Source: Betaproteobacteria bacterium (GTDB lineage Bacteria; Pseudomonadota; Gammaproteobacteria; Burkholderiales; SG8-39). Taken from it: a DNA stretch of 64,000 nt. How positions within the stretch are numbered: the first letter of the stretch is position 1; each line of letters starts with the position of its first letter. The translations under genes were made by a program, and so were the position numbers. The notes beneath the pieces were generated by a model. The model was not told the origin of the DNA, ran no database searches, and was given only the letters and a program-made list of their open reading frames with translations. This document shows positions 53,640-63,080 of the stretch, piece after piece. The stretch covers positions 189,159 through 253,158 of the forward strand of contig JADJPT010000003.1 in assembly GCA_016713125.1 (NCBI GenBank). The letters are read 5' to 3'.

Positions 53640-54653
53640 AGGTGCTCGTCACCGGCAGCGCCGGCTTCATCGGCATGCACGCGGCCGAGCGGCTGCTGGC
53701 GCGCGGCGACCAGGTGATCGGCATCGACAACCTCTCCGACTACTACCCGGTGGCGCTGAAGGAGGCGCGCCTGGCGCGCCTGGCCGGCGGCCGCGCAGGC
53801 GGCGGCTTTCGCTTCCAGCGCCTGGACATCGCCGCACCGGGTGCGCTCGAGACCCTGTTCGCCGCCGAGAAGCCCGACGCGGTGCTGCACCTGGCCGCGC
53901 AGGCCGGCGTGCGCTACTCGCTGGAGAATCCGTCCGCCTACGTGCAGTCGAACCTGGTCGGCTTCGCCAACCTGCTCGAGGCCTGCCGCCATCACGCGCC
54001 GCGCCACCTGGTGTACGCCTCCAGCTCCAGCGTGTACGGCGGCAACACCAAGCTGCCGTTCCACGAGGACGACAACGTCGACCACCCGGTCAGCCTCTAC
54101 GCGGCGACCAAGAAGGCCAACGAACTGATGGCGCACACCTACAGCCACCTGTACGGCCTGCCGGCCACCGGCCTGCGCTTCTTCACCGTGTACGGGCCCT
54201 GGGGCCGGCCGGACATGTCGCCGATGCTGTTCGCCTCGGCGATCCTCGAAGGCCGGCCGATCCAGGTGTTCAACCACGGCGACATGCAGCGCGACTTCAC
54301 CTACGTGGACGACATCGTCGAAGGCACGCTGCGCGTGCTCGACCGGCCGGCCGCGCCGCAAGCGCGAGGAGGACGGCGGCGGCGTGCCGCACACGGTCTA
54401 CAACATCGGCAACCACCAGCCGGTGCCGCTGCTCGAGTACATCGCCGAGCTGGAGCGCGCGCTGGGACGCAAGGCGGTGCTCGAGATGAAGCCCATGCAG
54501 CCCGGCGACGTGAAGGCCACCTACGCCGACACCGCGCGCCTGCGCGCGGCCACCGGCTTCGCGCCCGCCACGCCGCTGGCCGAGGGCCTGGCGCGCTTCG
54601 CCGCGTGGTTCACCCCCTGGCACGCAAACGCCGAACGGAGCACCCGCCCATGA
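53636..54653 (+). CDS. NAD-dependent nucleotide-sugar epimerase (UDP-glucuronate 4-epimerase-like), frameshifted
   Basis: This extended SDR enzyme of about 339 residues has TGSAGFIG (6-13), SSSVYGGNTKLPF, and the catalytic YAATKKANE; FFTVYGPWGRPDM is the typical lid. It resembles UDP-glucuronate 4-epimerases that make UDP-galacturonate. An indel near 54355-54362 breaks the frame after LDRPAAP, and VPHTVYNIGNHQPV continues in another frame to a TGA at 54651-54653. The stop overlaps the FkbM start. The exact sugar is an inference. Confidence 0.87.
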
Positions 54654-55519
54654 GCCTGCGCGAAGCGGTGCGCCGCCTGCGCCTGTACTACAAGTCCGGC
54701 GCGGTGTTCCGCGAGTGCCTGGCCGATCCCGCCATGGCGCGCTGGCTGCCCTTCCTGCCCGGCGACCGGGACGTCGAGCTGCGCTTCACCTCCGGCCGCA
54801 GCGCGCGCATCAAGGCCGCGCACTGGCCGCTGCTGCCCAGCGCCTGCCGGCTCGACCGCATGGGCGCGCAGTTCGAGTTCCTGGCCGACGCCAAGCGCGT
54901 GCGCGTCGACGGCCTGGAGCTGTACTCGCCGCTGTGGAGCCGCGAGGAGGCCAGCTACTACAAGGAAGTCCTGCTCGACGACGCCTATGGCGTGAAGACG
55001 CGCGACCTCGGCGGACTGACGGTGGTCGACGTCGGCGCCTATGTCGGCGACAGCACCCTGGCGTTCGCGCGCCGCGGCGCCCGCGTGCACGCCTTCGAAC
55101 CCTCGGTGGCCTTCTGCGGCTTCATCCGCCGCAACCTGGAGGCCAACGGCATGGCGGCGCGCGTCGTGCTGCACGAGGTCGGCCTGGCCGAGCGCGCCGG
55201 CGACCTGCCGATCCGCAACGACCTGCTGCACTTCGTCGAAGGTGTGGGCTACGCGCTCGAACACCTGCCGCGCGACATCGAGCTGCTCAAGCTGGACTGC
55301 GAGGGTGCCGAGTACCACCTGCTGGCCGACCCGCGCTTCCTCGCCCATCTGCGCCCGCGCGAGATCCGCATGGAATACCACCGCGGGCCGGAAGACATCC
55401 TGCGCCACCTCGCCGCCTCGGGCTACGCGGCGCGCGCGCTGTCCGGGCCTGGACCGGTGGGCCTGATCGAGGCCCGCCGCATCGACACCGCCACACCGGA
55501 AACACTGGAGACGCCTTGA
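54650..55519 (+). CDS. FkbM family methyltransferase
   Basis: The 289-residue protein carries the FkbM domain in its C-terminal two thirds: VVDVGAYVGDSTLAFARRG for SAM, HAFEPS, and LKLDCEGAEYHLL near the end. The N-terminal 90 residues are not recognised. FkbM enzymes methylate hydroxyl groups of sugars in glycans and antibiotics, so methylation of an LPS or O-antigen sugar is likely. It overlaps both neighbours by four bases (ATGA and TTGA), so all three are coupled. It is intact. Confidence 0.85.
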   Translation: MSLREAVRRLRLYYKSGAVFRECLADPAMARWLPFLPGDRDVELRFTSGRSARIKAAHWPLLPSACRLDRMGAQFEFLADAKRVRVDGLELYSPLWSREEASYYKEVLLDDAYGVKTRDLGGLTVVDVGAYVGDSTLAFARRGARVHAFEPSVAFCGFIRRNLEANGMAARVVLHEVGLAERAGDLPIRNDLLHFVEGVGYALEHLPRDIELLKLDCEGAEYHLLADPRFLAHLRPREIRMEYHRGPEDILRHLAASGYAARALSGPGPVGLIEARRIDTATPETLETP

Positions 55520-56121
55520 ACGCAGACACCCCGCCCGCCGCCGGCGAGATCACCGCTTTCCACGACGCCTGCCACGCCGTCGCGCAGTGGGCCAAGTCCG
55601 CGCCCGCGCGCCACGCGCAGGGCGTCTGGCAGGTGATCGAACTCAACCACCGCTACAACTGCCTGCTGTGGGACGAGGAGGACCTGGCGCGCAGGAAGCA
55701 GGTGGCCGACGCCGAGATCGCCGCCAACAAGCGCGCCATCGACCGCTACAACCAGAAGCGCAACGACGCCATCGAGCGTATCGACGAGGCGCTGCTCACG
55801 GCGCTGGCCGGCGTGCAGCGCAGACCCGGCGCGCGGCTGAACTCGGAGACCGCCGGCTCGATGGCCGACCGCCTGTCGATCCTGAGCCTGAAGATCCACC
55901 ACATGCGGCTGCAGACGCAGCGCAAGGACGTGGACCGCGAACACATCGACAGCTGCACGGCCAAGCTGGCGCGCCTGGTCGAGCAGCGCGGCGACCTGGC
56001 CGGCTGCCTGGACCGCCTGCTGGCCGAAGCCGCGCGCGGCGAAGCCTGGTTCAAGGTCTACCGCCAGTTCAAGATGTACAACGACCCGAAGCTCAATCCG
56101 GCGATGTACGGCGAGAAGTAA
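55516..56121 (+). CDS. DUF4254 domain protein
   Basis: The 201-residue product begins with TTG at 55516, overlapping the FkbM stop; GGAG lies eight bases before. The family pattern is clear: ELNHRYNCLLWDEEDLARRK, then NKRAIDRYNQKRNDAIERID, ETAGSMADRLSILSLKIHHM and VYRQFKMYNDPKLNP. It is soluble and mostly helical. DUF4254 has no known activity but occurs next to glycosyltransferases in surface-glycan loci, as here. A catalytic role is not evident from the sequence. Confidence 0.85.
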   Translation: MNADTPPAAGEITAFHDACHAVAQWAKSAPARHAQGVWQVIELNHRYNCLLWDEEDLARRKQVADAEIAANKRAIDRYNQKRNDAIERIDEALLTALAGVQRRPGARLNSETAGSMADRLSILSLKIHHMRLQTQRKDVDREHIDSCTAKLARLVEQRGDLAGCLDRLLAEAARGEAWFKVYRQFKMYNDPKLNPAMYGEK

Positions 56122-56215
56122 GTCCGGGCAGACGCCCCGGTTGCGGGTCGGCACGGTTGCGCCGGCAGTTGCGATTGCTGCCACTTTTTCATGAAACACA
56201 AGCTGCGCGGCGTTT

Positions 56216-57250
<1,035 letters not shown>

Positions 57251-57350
57251 GGCGAAGTGGCATCCACGCAGGCTCGCGCCGGCGGGATGCGTTTGGGGCG
57301 GTCGTTGGACTATCGGGCGCACGCCCTGACCACCCCGGCGCTGCGCGCCA

Positions 57351-57370
57351 CCCCTCCTTGGCAGGAGGGG
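57351..57370. terminator. Hairpin after the GT9 gene
   Basis: CCCCTCCT and AGGAGGGG form a perfect eight-base-pair stem around TGGC, 18 bases past the stop of the minus-strand GT9 gene. No T run is visible on that strand, so it is a weak terminator candidate. Confidence 0.4.
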
Positions 57371-57387
57371 AGCTTAGAGGCCGCTCA

Positions 57388-58404
57388 TCAGGCCAGCAGG
57401 CGCTCGAGGCGCGCGTAGATCTGCGCGTCTTCGAGTTCGCTGACGCTCTTTCCGGCTTCCAGCCAGTCGGCATGCACGCCGCGCGGCGCCCAGTGCACGG
57501 GGCTGGGCGAGACCTCGGTTTCGGCGAAGAAGCCCAGCACCCCGCCCGGACTGGCGGCGGCGAAATGCATCAGGCCGCTGTCCGGGAACAGGCTGACCCG
57601 CGCGCTCCAGATCAGGCCCAGCGCCTCGCGGATCGGTCCACGGAACGGATGGATGATCGGCGACTGCGCGTCCAGCACCGGCTGCGCGACCTCGTCGTCG
57701 CCCGGATACAGCGGATTGTCCGACTTGCCCGGCGTCCACATGAACACGGTGTCCAGTCCCCAGGCGGCGCGGAAATGCGCGCTCCAGCGCAGGATCTGCT
57801 GGGTGGACGGCTGCTTCTTGGCGCGCCGCGCGCCCAGGCCGAGCACCACGTAGCGGCCGGCCTGCAGACCACGCTCGGCCAGCCAGCGCGTGGCGAACGC
57901 CGCGGCGTCGGCGGGCAGCACGTACTTCGGATGCAGCGGCGCCTGCGGCGGGGCGATGCCCAGCGGCCGCAGCATGCCGAGCATGCGATCCATCTCGTGC
58001 GCCTGCGGCTGCACCGGCAGCGGATCGGACAGGCGCGGGTAGCGCGCAGGCTGATCGCAGTAGGCCACGCAGCGCGCGCCGCGCACCGCCAGGCCGCGCT
58101 CGATGGCGCGCGGCGATTCCTCGCCGTTGGCGACGATCACCCAGTCGTAGCGCTCGCGGCGCAGGGCGAGGTTGGTCAGCAGCGTGTCCCAGGCCGCCGA
58201 CAGGCTGATGCGGCCGGCATGGCGCACGCGCCGGTACACCCGGCGGCGGTCGATGTCGGCGTTGCCGTCCACCACCCAGGCGTTGTAGTCGTTGGCCAGC
58301 AGGTGGATCTGCGCCTGCGGCCGGCTCGCGCGCAGATGCGCGAGCATGGGCGTGGCGAGCAGCAGGTCGCCGAGCTTGTCACGCTTTACGACGAGAACCT
58401 TCAT
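57388..58404 (-). CDS. Glycosyltransferase family 9 (heptosyltransferase-like)
   Basis: The 338-residue GT-B enzyme begins MKVLVVKRDKLGDLLLATPML, the GT9 start, and has a C-terminal donor region with FPDSGLMHFAAASPGG. GT9 enzymes transfer heptose or related sugars to LPS core. The insert DEVAQPVLDAQSP is unusual and suggests a specificity other than WaaC or WaaF. The start overlaps the end of the upstream GT9 gene by 26 bases, so they form a pair on the minus strand. Confidence 0.85.
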   Translation of the reverse strand: MKVLVVKRDKLGDLLLATPMLAHLRASRPQAQIHLLANDYNAWVVDGNADIDRRRVYRRVRHAGRISLSAAWDTLLTNLALRRERYDWVIVANGEESPRAIERGLAVRGARCVAYCDQPARYPRLSDPLPVQPQAHEMDRMLGMLRPLGIAPPQAPLHPKYVLPADAAAFATRWLAERGLQAGRYVVLGLGARRAKKQPSTQQILRWSAHFRAAWGLDTVFMWTPGKSDNPLYPGDDEVAQPVLDAQSPIIHPFRGPIREALGLIWSARVSLFPDSGLMHFAAASPGGVLGFFAETEVSPSPVHWAPRGVHADWLEAGKSVSELEDAQIYARLERLLA

Positions 58405-59428
58405 ACACCGCCAGAGTATCGAGGGTTGCGGGTGGATGCGCGCGCAGCGGGCAGGCCGCCGGAGTCGCCGACAGCGTGCCCGGCGCCGGTTCGCCGGCGA
58501 AGGCCGCCACCGCAGCGGCGATGCACCAGGGCTGCGTGCAGGTCTTCTCTTCGCAGTGCGCGCCGCCCAGCACCGCCAGGCGCATGCCGCAGGTGCCGGG
58601 TTGCGCCGGAAACATGTTGGTGTGCGAACGCGTCGGGCCGTAGAACACCGTCGCCGGGATGCCCATCGCCGCCGCCACGTGATACAGCCCGGTGTCGGTG
58701 CCGTACCAGCAGGCCAGCTCGGCGAACTCGCGCAGCAGGTCGGCCAGCTGCGGGAAGAAGCGGAACTCGGCGCCCGCCGGCAGCCCGGCGTCGAGCAGGG
58801 CCTGCGCGCCGCGATCGGCCGGGTTGACGAACACGCGCACCGGCGCGCCCGGATGCCGCGCCTGCACGCCGCGCACCAGTTGCGCCAGCGTGGCCGGGCC
58901 CATGATGCGGCGCGCCTCGTCGGCCAGCGGCGCGATGCCCACCGCGCGCGCATCGGCGCGGCGCAGCGCCGCCAGGCTGGGCACGTGCAGCCGCTCGAGC
59001 GGCGGCAGGCCGGGCTCGAACACGCGCGCCACGCGCCACATCGGCTCCCACTGCAGGGCCTCGCGCGGCACCTCGGCGTGCTCCGGGTAGATGTCCGCGT
59101 GACGGTCGTCCAGGTAGACCTTGCGCCGCGCGCGCGTCCAGCGCCCGATCCAGCGCACCGGCGAGCCGAAGGCCCACAGCACCAGCAGGGCGTCGAAGGC
59201 CGGCTCGCACAGGCGCAGGCGCGCCAGCTGCGCGAGCAGGCCCAGGCGGCTGGCGAAGCCGAGCACGCGCACCCCGGCCTCGCGCGCCAGCAGCGCGGCG
59301 TAGTTGGCGCGCGTCAGCAACGTCACCGCATCCTGCGGAAAGGCGTCGGCGTAGGCGCGCACGGTCGCGTAGGCCACCAGGCTGTCACCGAGCTTGCCGC
59401 GAATGACGAAGAGGATTCTGCGGGACAC
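58379..59428 (-). CDS. Glycosyltransferase family 9 with cysteine-rich C-terminus
   Basis: This is a 349-residue GT9 protein when read from the GTG at 59428, giving VSRRILFVIRGKLGDSLVAYA. Longer starts would run into the divergent ligase gene. The donor site reads CWYGTDTGLYHVAAAMGIP. Near the end GTCGMRLAVLGGAHC and EEKTCTQPWC hold four cysteines, a pattern seen in several heptosyltransferase-like proteins. It overlaps the next GT9 gene by 26 bases. The sugar is unknown. Confidence 0.82.
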   Translation of the reverse strand: MSRRILFVIRGKLGDSLVAYATVRAYADAFPQDAVTLLTRANYAALLAREAGVRVLGFASRLGLLAQLARLRLCEPAFDALLVLWAFGSPVRWIGRWTRARRKVYLDDRHADIYPEHAEVPREALQWEPMWRVARVFEPGLPPLERLHVPSLAALRRADARAVGIAPLADEARRIMGPATLAQLVRGVQARHPGAPVRVFVNPADRGAQALLDAGLPAGAEFRFFPQLADLLREFAELACWYGTDTGLYHVAAAMGIPATVFYGPTRSHTNMFPAQPGTCGMRLAVLGGAHCEEKTCTQPWCIAAAVAAFAGEPAPGTLSATPAACPLRAHPPATLDTLAVYEGSRRKA

Positions 59429-59479
59429 GAAGGAAGTGGCATTCGCGCCGGAGATCGGCGCACGGAGGGAGGCGCGAAT

Positions 59480-59485
59480 TATAAT
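59480..59485 (+). promoter_or_regulatory. -10 element for the O-antigen ligase gene
   Basis: A perfect TATAAT lies 19 bases before the ATG at 59505. No clear -35 hexamer is visible. It overlaps the 5' end of the divergent GT9 gene. Confidence 0.45.
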
Positions 59486-59504
59486 CGGGCTTTGCCGGAA
59501 CCAC

Positions 59505-60799
59505 ATGAACCCGCCCGCGCGCACCGAAACCGCCGCCACCGACCCGAATCGGCTCGCCACGCACCTGATCAGGCTCGAGCACCTGGTGCTGTACGCGTTT
59601 GCGTTCGTGCTGCCACTGTTCGAGGTGCCGAAGAACCTGTTGTGGCTGATCTATGTCGGGCTCTGGTTCAGCAACCGCTTGCGGTCGCGGGACTTCGGCG
59701 GACCCTGGCGCGGCTGGGACACGCTGATCGCCGCCTGGATCACCTCCGGCTACGTGGTCGCCGCCTTTGCCGGCATCCCCAATCAGGAGTGGGCAGGCGC
59801 CAACGACATCCTGCGCTACGGCCTGATCCTCTGGCTGCTGACGCGCGCCGGCTATTCCTCGCAGGTCCTCACGCGATTGCTGGGCGCCATCGTCGCCGGC
59901 ACGGCCATCACCCTGGCCTGGGGCGCGATCGGCATGGCCATGGGCGAACGCAGCCGACTCGGCCTGCGCTCGGTCGGACACGTCAACCACAGCGCGATCT
60001 ACCTGGCGATCGTCTTCGGACTGGTCCTGTCCTGGCTGCGCGCGAGCTGGCGTCAGATCTCGGTCGGCACGCGCGTCTCCGCATCGCTCCTCGGCACCGC
60101 GATGGCGCTCGGCCTGTTCGTCATGGAGAGCCGCGCGGCGGTCGGCGCCGCCTTCGTTGCGGCACTGGTGATCCTCGCGGTATATGCGCTGCGTGCCCGC
60201 CACAGCCTGCACAAGGTGATGATCGGCGCGACCGTCCTGGTGGCGCTGGTGCTTGCATTGCGGCCCGAGGTCATCGTCAAGAACGAAGCCCTGCTCAAGC
60301 GGGACCTGTTCCTCGCCCACCGCGACGCCGTCTGGCGCACCGGGCTGGAGGCCTGGCGCGCCAATCCGTGGTTCGGCGTGGGCATGAAGAACCATGGCCG
60401 CATCAGCTATGAAAAACTGGAAGCCTGGGCCGAGAAACGCGGCGAGAAGTTCGATCGCAGCAGCGTCGCCCTGTCCTCGCACGCGCACAGCCTGTACGTG
60501 AACACGCTGGCCGAACGCGGCGCGTACGGCCTGGGCGTGCTGCTGGCGGTGCTGGCCGCCTGGTTCTGGTCGCTGGCGCGCGCGCTGCCGGGCGCCGCCG
60601 CCCCGCCGCTGGTGTGGGCCTACTGGGGCGGCGCGGCCTATGCCTGGCTGATCGCCCTGATCGTCGGCCTCGCCAACACCACGCTGCACAGCGAGCATGC
60701 GCTGGTCAGCATGCTGCTGCTGGGCGGCTGGCTGTCCCTCGCGCGCCGCCCGCCGACCCTGCACGCACCACCCACCCTTCGCCGGCCGTGCGCGCCTGA
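59505..60799 (+). CDS. O-antigen ligase/polymerase family membrane protein (Wzy/WaaL type)
   Basis: This polytopic protein of about 430 residues has ten or so membrane segments. The Wzy_C/WaaL-type region includes GHVNHSAIYLAIVFGLVL, then a periplasmic loop with WRTGLEAWRANPWFGVGMKNHG and SHAHSLYVNTLAERGAYGLG. The loop holds the conserved Arg and His residues of ligases. It joins O-antigen to lipid A-core or polymerises repeats; the two cannot be told apart here. The frame should end near a TGA at 60797 but is offset, so an indel near 60740-60780 is likely. Confidence 0.82.
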
Positions 60800-60822
60800 G
60801 CGGCGGCCCGACCGGTCCGCGC

Positions 60823-61968
60823 GTGCTGCACATCCACCACATCAACCTGCAGGCCGCGGTGGGCGGCGGCGAGGTCTACACGCGCTGGTTCACGCGCGCG
60901 CTGGCGCAGGCCGGCGCGCGCGTCACCCTGTACGTGCATCCGTCCAACCGCTTCTGGGACGGCCTGGCGGGTGAGGCTGTGCAGGTACGGGCGGTCGACG
61001 ACGATCGCGCGCTGCTGGCGGCCCTGCCGGCGCGCGACGCGCTGATCATCACGCAAAGCCCGGTGTCGCGCGCCTTCATCGAACGCGCCGCGCGCGAGCA
61101 CGTGCTCACCGGCTTTGCGCACATGCCCATGCTCGGGCGCAGCGCCGCGGGCTTCCTGCCCTACGCGCTGGTGTACTCGGTCTCCGCCTACTGCGTCGCC
61201 CTGCTGCGCCGCGCCGGCATAGAGCACACCTGGGATGAACCCATGTACGGCACCTGTGCCCTGGAGCGCGCGCCGGCCGGCGAGATCGTCGCCGCCTCGC
61301 CCTACCACTGGGACCGCCGCAAGGCGCGCGACCGGCTGCTGGAGATGGGCGAACCCTGGCTGGAGCGCATGCGCACGCGGCCGGTGTTCCGGCGCCTGCC
61401 GGGGCTGACCCTGGGCGTGGTCTCGCTGCTCTCGCCGATCAAGCAGTTCCCGCTGCTGTTCTCGCACCTGGCCCCGCACCTGGCGCGCCATCCGCAGGTG
61501 CGGCTCGAGGTGTTCGGCAACGGCGGTTACGCGCAGGTGCGCGACCTGCGCCGTGCGCTGGCGCCGCTGGGCGAGCGCGTGCGCTGGTGGGGCTACCAGA
61601 GCGCGGTGCAGGCCATCTACCCGCAACTCGACTACCTGCTCACCGGGCTGCCCGAGAAGGAGGCCCTGGGCCTCAACGTGATCGAGGCGCAGGCCTGCGG
61701 CACGCCGGTGCTGGCGCCGCACGCGCCGCCGTTCACCGAAACCGTGGCCGACGGGGCGAGCGGCTTCCTGTACCGCGACCCGCGCGAGGACGGCGGCGCG
61801 CATTTCGGCGCGCTCCTCGATGCCATCGTCGCCGGACGGCCGCGTCCCGATCCGCGCATCGCCGCCGCCGAGCATCTGCGCAGGTTCTCCTACGAAGCCC
61901 TGGTCGAGCGCGCGCAGCGCCTGCTCGCCCACCTGGCCGCGCGTTACCCGCAGGCGCAGCGCGCGTGA
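60823..61968 (+). CDS. Glycosyltransferase family 4
   Basis: This GT-B enzyme has about 381 residues. The N-terminal domain begins VLHIHHINLQAAVGGGEVY, and the C-terminal domain holds the GT4 donor motif PEKEALGLNVIEAQACGTPVL (the EX7E region). The open frame extends upstream through unlikely sequence, so the GTG at 60823 is chosen; a few more codons are possible. The stop overlaps the GTG of the next GT9 gene. It likely adds a sugar to the LPS outer core or O-unit. Confidence 0.85.
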   Translation: MLHIHHINLQAAVGGGEVYTRWFTRALAQAGARVTLYVHPSNRFWDGLAGEAVQVRAVDDDRALLAALPARDALIITQSPVSRAFIERAAREHVLTGFAHMPMLGRSAAGFLPYALVYSVSAYCVALLRRAGIEHTWDEPMYGTCALERAPAGEIVAASPYHWDRRKARDRLLEMGEPWLERMRTRPVFRRLPGLTLGVVSLLSPIKQFPLLFSHLAPHLARHPQVRLEVFGNGGYAQVRDLRRALAPLGERVRWWGYQSAVQAIYPQLDYLLTGLPEKEALGLNVIEAQACGTPVLAPHAPPFTETVADGASGFLYRDPREDGGAHFGALLDAIVAGRPRPDPRIAAAEHLRRFSYEALVERAQRLLAHLAARYPQAQRA

Positions 61969-63011
61969 GCGCAAAGCGCCCCGCGCGCGACGAAGCGCGC
62001 ACTACAAGCGGCGAGCCGCGCTGCATCCTGGTCATCCGCCGCGACAACATCGGCGACCTGGTGTGCACCACGCCGCTGCTCGCCGCCCTGCGCGCGCGTT
62101 ACCCGCAGGCCTGGATCGGCGTGCTGGCCAACAGCTACAACGCGCCGGCGCTGGACGGCAACCCGCACGTCGACGAGGTGCTGGCCTACAGCAAACTCAA
62201 GCACGTGGCGGGCGGGGCCGGCGCGCTGGGCGCGCTGGCGCACCGGCTGGCGCTGATCTGGCGCCTGCGCAGGCGGCGGCTGGACCTGGCCGTGCTGGCC
62301 GCGGGCGCGGCGGATGCGCGCGGCCTGGCCTTCGCACGACGCCTGGCCCCGGCGCGCATCGTCTGCGCCGAGCCGGCAGACGAAGAACGGCACGAGGTCG
62401 AGCGCGTGTTCGGCGCCGCGCGCGTGCTGGGCGTGGAAGGCCCCATTCCCGCGCTCTGCGTACGCGCCAGCGCGACAGCGGGCGCGAACGCGCGCGCCGC
62501 GCTGGCACAGGCCGGCCTGGCCGGACGACGCCCGCTGATCGGCGTGCACATCAGCGCGCGGCGCCCCAGGCAGCGCTGGCCGGCCGAACGCTGGGCCGAA
62601 CTGATCCTCGCGCTGCACGCCCGCCACGGCGCGGCGCTCGTGCTGTTCTGGTCGCCGGGCGCGGAAGACCATCCGCAGCACCCGGGCGACGACGGCAAGG
62701 CGGCGCGCGTGGTCGAACTGGTGGCCGGGCGCGCGCCGCTGCTGCCCTGCCCGACCGCGGCGCTGGCCGAACTGATCGGCGCGCTGGACCTGTGCGACCT
62801 GGTGGTGTGCAGCGACGGCGGCGCCATGCACCTGGCCGCCGGCCTGGGCAAACCCATCGTCGCGCTGTTCGGCGACTCGCCGACGGTGCGCTGGCGCCCC
62901 TGGGGCGTGCCGCAGCGCGTGCTGCAGCCGGCGAGCCGCGACGTCGCGGAGATCGACACCGAGACCGTGCTGCAGGCCTGCGCCGAACTTATTTCCACAC
63001 CGGAAAGTTGA
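61965..63011 (+). CDS. Glycosyltransferase family 9 (heptosyltransferase-like)
   Basis: The 348-residue enzyme starts at a GTG overlapping the GT4 stop. After a basic lead comes CILVIRRDNIGDLVCTTPLL, the GT9 N-terminus, and the donor region is VVCSDGGAMHLAAGLGKP. It ends LFGDSPTVRWRPWGVP, typical of this family. It is the third GT9 of this locus apart from waaC. Its stop lies in a hairpin and a double-hairpin repeat follows. Confidence 0.86.
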   Translation: MSAKRPARDEARTTSGEPRCILVIRRDNIGDLVCTTPLLAALRARYPQAWIGVLANSYNAPALDGNPHVDEVLAYSKLKHVAGGAGALGALAHRLALIWRLRRRRLDLAVLAAGAADARGLAFARRLAPARIVCAEPADEERHEVERVFGAARVLGVEGPIPALCVRASATAGANARAALAQAGLAGRRPLIGVHISARRPRQRWPAERWAELILALHARHGAALVLFWSPGAEDHPQHPGDDGKAARVVELVAGRAPLLPCPTAALAELIGALDLCDLVVCSDGGAMHLAAGLGKPIVALFGDSPTVRWRPWGVPQRVLQPASRDVAEIDTETVLQACAELISTPES

Positions 63012-63025
63012 ACTTTTAGTTCCGG
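63000..63025. terminator. Hairpin enclosing the GT9 stop codon
   Basis: AAAGTT-G-AACTTT (63004-63016) is nested in CCGG (63000-63003) and TTCCGG (63020-63025), with a short bulge. The TGA (63009-63011) lies at the tip. It abuts the double-hairpin repeat. It resembles the stop-codon hairpins of glnA and tolC. Confidence 0.45.
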
Positions 63026-63080
63026 AGATCGGCTCCAGGAGCCGAGATCCTGTCAGTCAGCTTGCCGATTCAGGCAATTC
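63022..63080. repeat. Double-hairpin repeat element, copy 2
   Basis: The first stem GGAGATCGGCTCC pairs with GGAGCCGAGATCC (11 of 13 pairs), then CTGTCAGTCAGC, then TTGCC-GATTCA-GGCAA. It matches copy 1 (29633-29692) in order, spacing and most bases, with compensating changes in stem one. The 3' part codes for the last residues (ELPESAS) and stop of the next gene on the minus strand. Confidence 0.62.
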
